From Mageeibacillus sp. UBA1193 (GTDB lineage: Bacteria > Bacillota > Clostridia > Saccharofermentanales > Saccharofermentanaceae): a DNA stretch of 8,557 nt. The notes below the pieces were generated by a model, which was not told where the DNA came from, ran no database searches, and worked only from the letters and a program-made list of their open reading frames with translations. This document shows positions 1-4,939 of this stretch, one piece after another. The stretch spans positions 18,795-27,351 of the forward strand of contig DBYF01000005.1 of NCBI GenBank assembly GCA_002310155.1. The letters are read 5' to 3'. A program made the position numbers and the translations under genes. Within the stretch, counting starts at the first letter, position 1. Each line of letters opens with the position of its first letter.

Positions 1-692
1 CGAAGATGAATGAGTTCAGAAAGATCCTCGCAGCAGGAAAAGACGTTGCTTTCGTCATCAGAAAAGGCGCTCTTTCCTACGATGAAAAGGTCGTTTATGA
101 GAACGATAACAAGATGATCCGTGAAGAAATCATCCAGCACATCGTTGCCGTAAGTGAAGAGGATCCGATCATCTCCACGACAGGTAAGGCTTCCCGTGAG
201 CTCTTCGAGACACGTGTAGCGAACGGACAGAGCCATAAGTATGACTTCCTGACTGTCGGCTCCATGGGTCACAGCTCCTCGATCGCTCTGGGTGTCGCGA
301 TCAATAAACCGAACCAGAAGATCTGGTGTGTCGACGGTGACGGCGCAGTCCTTATGCACATGGGCTCCATGGCACTTCTTGGTTCCAACCAGCCGAAGAA
401 CCTCGTTCATATCGTTATCAATAACGGCGCACACGAGACTGTCGGAGGTATGCCTACTGTAATGGGTGATGTCGATCTCGTCGGTGTTGCGAAGGCCTGC
501 GGTTATCCGTACGCGGTACGTGTTTCCGACTTTGAGGAACTCGACCGTGAACTGTCCCTCGCAAAGGGCTTAAACGAACTGTGCCTGATCGAAGTCATGT
601 GCTCGATCGGTGCCCGTGAAGATCTCGGACGTCCGACTACGACAGCGCTTGAGAATAAGCAGAACTTCATGGAGTACATCGCGACACTGTGA
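1..692 (+). CDS. aepY: Phosphonopyruvate decarboxylase, C-terminal part (5' end outside window)
   Basis: Thiamine-diphosphate enzyme that converts 3-phosphonopyruvate to phosphonoacetaldehyde plus CO2, the step that pulls the PEP mutase reaction forward in phosphonate (for example 2-aminoethylphosphonate) biosynthesis; cytoplasmic. The frame is open through the left edge (first whole codon at 3). The Met at 6 is probably internal, because family members run to roughly 370-400 residues and only about 229 are here. Counting from that Met: STTGKASRELFETR at 57-70, DFLTVGSMGHSSSIALG at 80-96, the ThDP-binding GDG at 111-113 and its partner NN at 139-140, in the block NNGAHETVGGMPT. That last block is characteristic of phosphonopyruvate decarboxylase rather than acetolactate synthase; sulfopyruvate decarboxylase is the main alternative. 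The gene ends in TGA at 690-692, 72 bp before the convergent operon. PEP mutase would be expected upstream, outside the window. Confidence 0.92.
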   Translation, partial: KMNEFRKILAAGKDVAFVIRKGALSYDEKVVYENDNKMIREEIIQHIVAVSEEDPIISTTGKASRELFETRVANGQSHKYDFLTVGSMGHSSSIALGVAINKPNQKIWCVDGDGAVLMHMGSMALLGSNQPKNLVHIVINNGAHETVGGMPTVMGDVDLVGVAKACGYPYAVRVSDFEELDRELSLAKGLNELCLIEVMCSIGAREDLGRPTTTALENKQNFMEYIATL

Positions 693-750
693 TGTGAGAT
701 GAAAGCGGAGAGCGAGTGCTTTTCGCGCAGAAAAATGAAACCGGAAAAGA

Positions 751-778
751 AAAGCGGACTCTGATCAGGGTTCGCTTT
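751..778. terminator. Probable bidirectional intrinsic terminator between convergent genes
   Basis: A continuous inverted repeat has arms 751-764 and 765-778 around the palindromic centre TGATCA. It gives up to 14 pairs, two of them G-T wobbles; the innermost pairs would open as the loop. On the minus strand it is followed by the T-rich run TTCTTTTCC, on the plus strand by CTTCTT. It lies where transcripts of the decarboxylase gene and the minus-strand operon collide, and it contains the stop codon of the last operon gene (765-767). The T-tracts are interrupted, so efficiency is uncertain, better for the minus strand. Confidence 0.65.
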
Positions 779-3542
779 CTTCTTGCATCCAGTATTCTTT
801 CTTAAAGATGTCCGGCCCGTTCAGGGAGTACCAGATCGTGTCGGTGAAGGTGGAGCCGGAGTTGTCCGTCAGCTCCCACTTATCGGTGTACATGATGTAC
901 ATTTTCTTATCCTTCTCCTCGGGGCGGAACATCGGGTTGCCTGTGAATGGATTGACCGGATCGTCGATCAGGCCGTTCATGGCGAGATAAGGTGTATCCG
1001 CGTTCGTCATGAATGTCTCATCGATAACGAATTCGCCCGTGGCGCCGAAGTCCTTCACGAAAAGCACAGGGTTATAGGCCATCGCGTCTTCCGGGTTATA
1101 CTCCGCGTTGCCGTTCGCGCCGTCCAGGAAGAGCATATCCTCGAAGTTGCCGAGCGGCCAGCCGTGGTCGGAGACGATGACGATCCTCGTGTTATCGTAT
1201 ACGCCGATCTCCTTTAAGTGATCCAGCCAGTTGCCGAGCAGGAGCCATGCGGCCATATTGCACTGGTAGTGCGTCATCTTATACTTCGTCTTTCCTTCCA
1301 TGTTCATGGTGACCCCGTTATAAGTAAAACGGTCGGTGTGGGTCTTATCGAACTCGGTGTTATCGACCTCATACTGCGGTGCGTATTCCGGCTCCTGGAT
1401 CGGCATGACGTTATGCGCGGTGCCGTTCTGCAGAAGGAAGAAATGCTTTTCGGAAGATTCATCTACCTTCGTCAGGGAGGGAAGCGCGTGCAGTGCCTCG
1501 TAGGAATCACGGAACAGGTTCATGTAGGCAGGGGAGATGACGTAGTGCGCGGTATCATCTCCGAGTGTCATCATGGAGAGCCTGGAGTTGTCCGGGGCGA
1601 AGTATGTGCCGTCCGTGTAGATGATGGACTGGAAGGCCATCGGGGATGCCTTCATGAGGCTGTAGCAGAAGAAGTTCCTCTTCCAGGTGGACATGATCTC
1701 ACTGTCGCTCTCGTCCGAATCACGAAACAGACCGAGCTCGGTGTTATACGCCTTGATGGACGGATACTGATCGTAGATCGACAGGTCCGGGATCGCGCTG
1801 TATCCGGCAAACGGCGGGTCGAAGACAGTGACGTCATAGCCTGCCTCGGAAAAGAGGATCGGCATCGTAAGAAGTGATTCGTCATGCTTCTGACGGAGTG
1901 AAACATCCGAGCGGGCGTTGATCGCTGCCGGAGTATAGTCATACCCTCCGAAAAGCGCCGGTGCCGCGATGACGGTACGCATTCCGAAGGAAAGTGTATT
2001 CGGGTACCAGGTAAAGCCGGAGAACTGTTTTTTCAGCTCAGGACGCTCCTGGAACATATACGGGATGTAGGAAGCGATCGCACGGTCGACCATGATGACC
2101 ACGACATTCTCTCCGTCACGGCTCAGCGGGATCTCAGGGAGTTCCTGAGTCGTGTTCTCGATGACTCTGCGGATCTCCGGCATATCGGAGCTGATCTTAT
2201 AGATGTTGTATCCGGAGATCGCTGTAGCGGCGATCAGAACGACCGGCGCAAGGAAACGGATGACCGACTGGATCTTCTTAAAGAAGAATACAGTAACGGC
2301 GATGATGGCCACTGTAAGAAGCAGGTTCAGGTATTTGGTGGAAGCGGCGTGGGAAAGACCGGTATCGAACTGAAGGTCCGAAGACAGGATGCTCTCGCTC
2401 TTACCGAAGACCAGGAAGTTGACGGTACCGATGATGGCAAAGCACCAGATCGCGATCGTCGCGCGTTTCTTATTCTTCGTTCCGGCGAGGTAGTAGAAGA
2501 GGCTTCCCCAGATGACGAAGGCGCCGGCAGCGGTAAGAAGTGCGTAGATGATGTATCTTACCGGAGAATGGACGGCAGTCATCAGGACAAACTCCGACGG
2601 CGACGAGGAGATAACGAACGACGGGATCAGGGCACCGAGGAAGATGCTCAGGAACAAAGCTCCGTAGATAAAGAGCTTGTTATCGGCTTTCTCATTGCTG
2701 TCAGCTTTTTTCTTCGATCCGGAGGAACGCAGAAGGAGAGGCAGCTGGAAAAGAGCGCCAACGATGAAAATGATCAGCTTCGATCTGTCGGGTCCCTTGA
2801 AGAAGAGTCCGAAAACGATGATCAGAAGTCCTGTAATGGAGAACGCGATGCCTGTCGCGCGGCGCTTGTCGGAACGGGCATTTACGATGTTCTTGATCAG
2901 GGAGAAAACGTTGTTGAGTGTCCAGTACAGTACGAGTCCGGACGGGGAGTTATAAAGGAGTACGAGGAAGATCAGAGCCATACCGTGAAGCGTGATCTTA
3001 TCCTTGAACTTTAATCCCTTGGTGTAGATCTCCGAGGAGACGACATTGATGAGTGTCATCGCGATCGGAAGTACATTGATGGAAAAACCGCTGATACTAA
3101 AAAGCGCATCCGGCTGGCCGAGATCCTTCAGGAAAAGGAAGGACGTGCCGCGGAGCGCAGGGAGATTCGACAGGAAGTTATAAGCCGCGATGAAGAACGG
3201 AACTTCGAGGATCAGCGCGATCGAAGATCTTAACGCGTAGATCGGCTTATAGTTGTTCTCCTTATAGAAAGCCTGGAGCATCATGTAACGCTCATCACCC
3301 TTGAAGGTCTTCTTGATGTGCGTGACAAAGGATTCCATCTTCTTCTCGCGCTCCCGCTCTTCCGCCTGGATCGCATCCGCGCGGTTATAGAAGGGGAGAA
3401 GGAGAAGATTGACGACGAGACTTAACGGGAAAATGGCCGCGCCGCAGCTGCCGAGAACATAGAAGGCCGCCGCAAATACAGCCTCTAAGATCAAGGTCAG
3501 AGGAGAGAGCAGTAATTGATACAGTATACTCCCGATAGACAC
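765..3542 (-). CDS. YidC/Oxa1-like module fused to LTA-synthase/sulfatase-like extracellular domain (copy 1)
   Basis: A 925-residue polytopic membrane protein. Residues 1-222 match YidC: TM helix 36-52, charged cytoplasmic hairpin 54-100 with YKENNYKP, the membrane block ALILEVPFFIAAYNFL, a DL-x-x-PD motif at 140-145, and SGLVLYWTLNNVFSL at 201-215. The groove arginine of true insertases is N45. Seven more predicted TM segments follow (about 230-249, 254-272, 290-312, 329-353, 361-380, 404-421, 428-447); basic loops on one side place the C-terminus outside. Residues 478-925 look like an alkaline-phosphatase/sulfatase-superfamily domain: metal-type D486 (VVIMVDRA), candidate nucleophile T523 (RTVIAAPALFGG), H710, and D792-H793 (IVIVSDHGW). 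Inferred role: extracytoplasmic phospho-group transfer onto a surface polymer; substrate unknown. The start is GTG at 3542 with AGGGGG five bases upstream. Last gene of the operon, 41 bp after the glycerophosphotransferase. Confidence 0.82.
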   Translation of the reverse strand: MSIGSILYQLLLSPLTLILEAVFAAAFYVLGSCGAAIFPLSLVVNLLLLPFYNRADAIQAEEREREKKMESFVTHIKKTFKGDERYMMLQAFYKENNYKPIYALRSSIALILEVPFFIAAYNFLSNLPALRGTSFLFLKDLGQPDALFSISGFSINVLPIAMTLINVVSSEIYTKGLKFKDKITLHGMALIFLVLLYNSPSGLVLYWTLNNVFSLIKNIVNARSDKRRATGIAFSITGLLIIVFGLFFKGPDRSKLIIFIVGALFQLPLLLRSSGSKKKADSNEKADNKLFIYGALFLSIFLGALIPSFVISSSPSEFVLMTAVHSPVRYIIYALLTAAGAFVIWGSLFYYLAGTKNKKRATIAIWCFAIIGTVNFLVFGKSESILSSDLQFDTGLSHAASTKYLNLLLTVAIIAVTVFFFKKIQSVIRFLAPVVLIAATAISGYNIYKISSDMPEIRRVIENTTQELPEIPLSRDGENVVVIMVDRAIASYIPYMFQERPELKKQFSGFTWYPNTLSFGMRTVIAAPALFGGYDYTPAAINARSDVSLRQKHDESLLTMPILFSEAGYDVTVFDPPFAGYSAIPDLSIYDQYPSIKAYNTELGLFRDSDESDSEIMSTWKRNFFCYSLMKASPMAFQSIIYTDGTYFAPDNSRLSMMTLGDDTAHYVISPAYMNLFRDSYEALHALPSLTKVDESSEKHFFLLQNGTAHNVMPIQEPEYAPQYEVDNTEFDKTHTDRFTYNGVTMNMEGKTKYKMTHYQCNMAAWLLLGNWLDHLKEIGVYDNTRIVIVSDHGWPLGNFEDMLFLDGANGNAEYNPEDAMAYNPVLFVKDFGATGEFVIDETFMTNADTPYLAMNGLIDDPVNPFTGNPMFRPEEKDKKMYIMYTDKWELTDNSGSTFTDTIWYSLNGPDIFKKEYWMQEESEP

Positions 3543-3547
3543 GGCAA

Positions 3548-3553
3548 CCCCCT
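3548..3553 (-). promoter_or_regulatory. Ribosome binding site supporting the GTG start of copy 1
   Basis: On the minus strand this reads AGGGGG, five bases before the GTG at 3542-3540. It fixes the unusual GTG start, which also aligns the N-terminus (MSIGSILYQL) residue for residue with that of the paralogue (MSFGSIMYQL). Confidence 0.65.
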
Positions 3554-3559
3554 AGTATC

Positions 3560-3575
3560 GGACCTTTCCAGGTCC
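3560..3575 (-). other. Intergenic mRNA hairpin with a GNRA-type loop
   Basis: In the minus-strand transcript the 41-nt spacer between the glycerophosphotransferase stop and the copy 1 start contains GGACCT-GGAA-AGGTCC, a perfect 6-bp stem closed by a GGAA (GNRA) tetraloop. No T-run follows it, so it is not a standard terminator. It ends seven bases before the ribosome binding site of copy 1. It could protect or process the mRNA, or insulate copy 1 from upstream translation; this is inference. Confidence 0.45.
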
Positions 3576-3583
3576 TAAAAAGC

Positions 3584-4939
3584 TTACTTTTCTTCAGCGA
3601 CAGCTTCTTCCGAAGCCTTCTTTGTTTTCTTAGACTTCTTCGATTCTTTCTTCGACTCAGATTCGGATTCTTCTTCCTCTTTCTTCGTCAGTTCTTCGTA
3701 CTTGGCAACGAGGTAGTCGCAGACACGCTTTGTACCCTCGCCCTGATATGCCCATGCTTCGTCACGGACCTGGTGACGGCTCTCTGTGAAGGACTTGTCC
3801 TCGAGGCAGTCATCGATCATCTTCTTAAGGTCAGATCTGTTCTCCTTAGTGAGCTTGGCGCCAAGTCTCGGAATAACACTTAAGCCCCACGGCTGGCGCT
3901 TGAGCCACCATGCATCGTACGGGGAAGAGTCGAACTCGGTGTCGGCACAGATGACCGGCTTATCGAATACGAGCGAGAAGTCGAAGATAACACCCGAGAA
4001 GTCGGAGATCAGGATGTCCGAACGGTTCAGGGCATCGAAGTTATCGGTGTCTCTGTTCCACTCGAGCTGATCGGAATTCGGGAATTCCGCCATCAGTTTG
4101 TCCATCAGTTCTTTTTCCGAAGTAAAGGACTGCGGGTGAGGACGGACGATGATGTGATAGCCGGTAGCGAGAAGATCACGGATGAACTCTTCGCCGTAGC
4201 GGGAAAGGATCGCGCTCGTGCCCCAGGAAGGAGCGAGGAGAACGGTTCTGGTCTTTTCGGAATCATCAGAATTGGCCTCGTCAGCTGCAGCCTTACGCTC
4301 CTCGAATTTCTTTCTCTTCTCGTCCATGAACGGGCTACCTGTCAGGACAAGTTCTTTTGCCTTCAGCTTACGGACCTCTTCGAGATCACGTGTATCGTCG
4401 ATCTGGAACTGTCCGGAGCAGAGGACGGCGTCGTAGAAGTCGATACCGAACATTCTGTAGGTCGTCATCTCGGCAGGGGAGTGCGGAACGTGTACATAGT
4501 ACTTGGCGTCCTTAGAGCGCTTCCACTGGTAAACGTCGACACCCGGTGTGGTGGAAAGAACGATGGAAGCCTTGACGAAGTTGAGCTTCGCGAAAGCCTT
4601 GTTGCCGGGTCCGATGCACTCGGCCTTGACGTGCTCCATCTCGGTCTTCAGTCCCGGATCGTCCTCGGAAGCGGTCATGTATACGCAGTCAAAACCGCGG
4701 TCGTTCATTTCCTTCAGGATCGGCTCGAATACCGACCAGTAACGCTTATCGTCAGAGAAGACAGCCAGCGGGATCGCCTTATCAGAATCGTCTTTTGCTT
4801 TACCGCCGCTCAGGAGGAAACGGATCTTTACCCACAGTCCCTTGAATGCGAAGCGTGCGACGCCCAGAAGACCGATCAGGATCGCGAAAAGCATGGAACC
4901 CGTACCCGGGTCAATATAAAGTCTTACAGGATGCATCAT
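3584..4939 (-). CDS. CDP-glycerol glycerophosphotransferase-like (TagB/TagF family) protein
   Basis: A 451-residue relative of the enzymes that transfer glycerol-3-phosphate from CDP-glycerol onto a membrane-linked acceptor or growing teichoic-acid chain at the cytoplasmic face. A hydrophobic N-terminal segment (about 8-45) opens with YIDPGTGSMLFAILIG, suggesting membrane attachment. The GT-B-like body carries HVPHSPAEMTTYR (150-162), RPHP (266-269) and SDFSGVIFDFS (312-322). The histidines at 153 and 268 correspond to the conserved pair of this family. A Lys/Glu/Ser-rich tail fills about 418-451. The ATG at 4939 overlaps the TGA of copy 2 as ATGA and has GGAGG eight bases upstream; a second ATG follows at once. 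The translational coupling puts it in one pathway with the flanking fusions. The transferred unit could be ribitol phosphate or another polyol phosphate. Family membership is solid, exact substrate not. Confidence 0.88.
   Translation of the reverse strand: MMHPVRLYIDPGTGSMLFAILIGLLGVARFAFKGLWVKIRFLLSGGKAKDDSDKAIPLAVFSDDKRYWSVFEPILKEMNDRGFDCVYMTASEDDPGLKTEMEHVKAECIGPGNKAFAKLNFVKASIVLSTTPGVDVYQWKRSKDAKYYVHVPHSPAEMTTYRMFGIDFYDAVLCSGQFQIDDTRDLEEVRKLKAKELVLTGSPFMDEKRKKFEERKAAADEANSDDSEKTRTVLLAPSWGTSAILSRYGEEFIRDLLATGYHIIVRPHPQSFTSEKELMDKLMAEFPNSDQLEWNRDTDNFDALNRSDILISDFSGVIFDFSLVFDKPVICADTEFDSSPYDAWWLKRQPWGLSVIPRLGAKLTKENRSDLKKMIDDCLEDKSFTESRHQVRDEAWAYQGEGTKRVCDYLVAKYEELTKKEEEESESESKKESKKSKKTKKASEEAVAEEK

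Noticed and set aside
701..724. Second terminator hairpin after the decarboxylase gene (GAAAGC ... GCTTTTC)
   Set aside because: The stem is only about five pairs with an 11-base loop and no T-run follows; the inverted repeat at 751-778 is far better.
1218..3014. Several plus-strand frames opposite copy 1 (for example 1218-1877 and 2349-3014)
   Set aside because: They have the same charged, motif-free composition as the other antisense shadows and lie inside a well-supported gene.
765..3542. Housekeeping YidC insertase
   Set aside because: The protein is 925 residues with a large extracellular enzymatic domain, lacks the groove arginine and exists in two copies beside a glycerophosphotransferase; a housekeeping yidC normally lies near rpmH, rnpA and jag.
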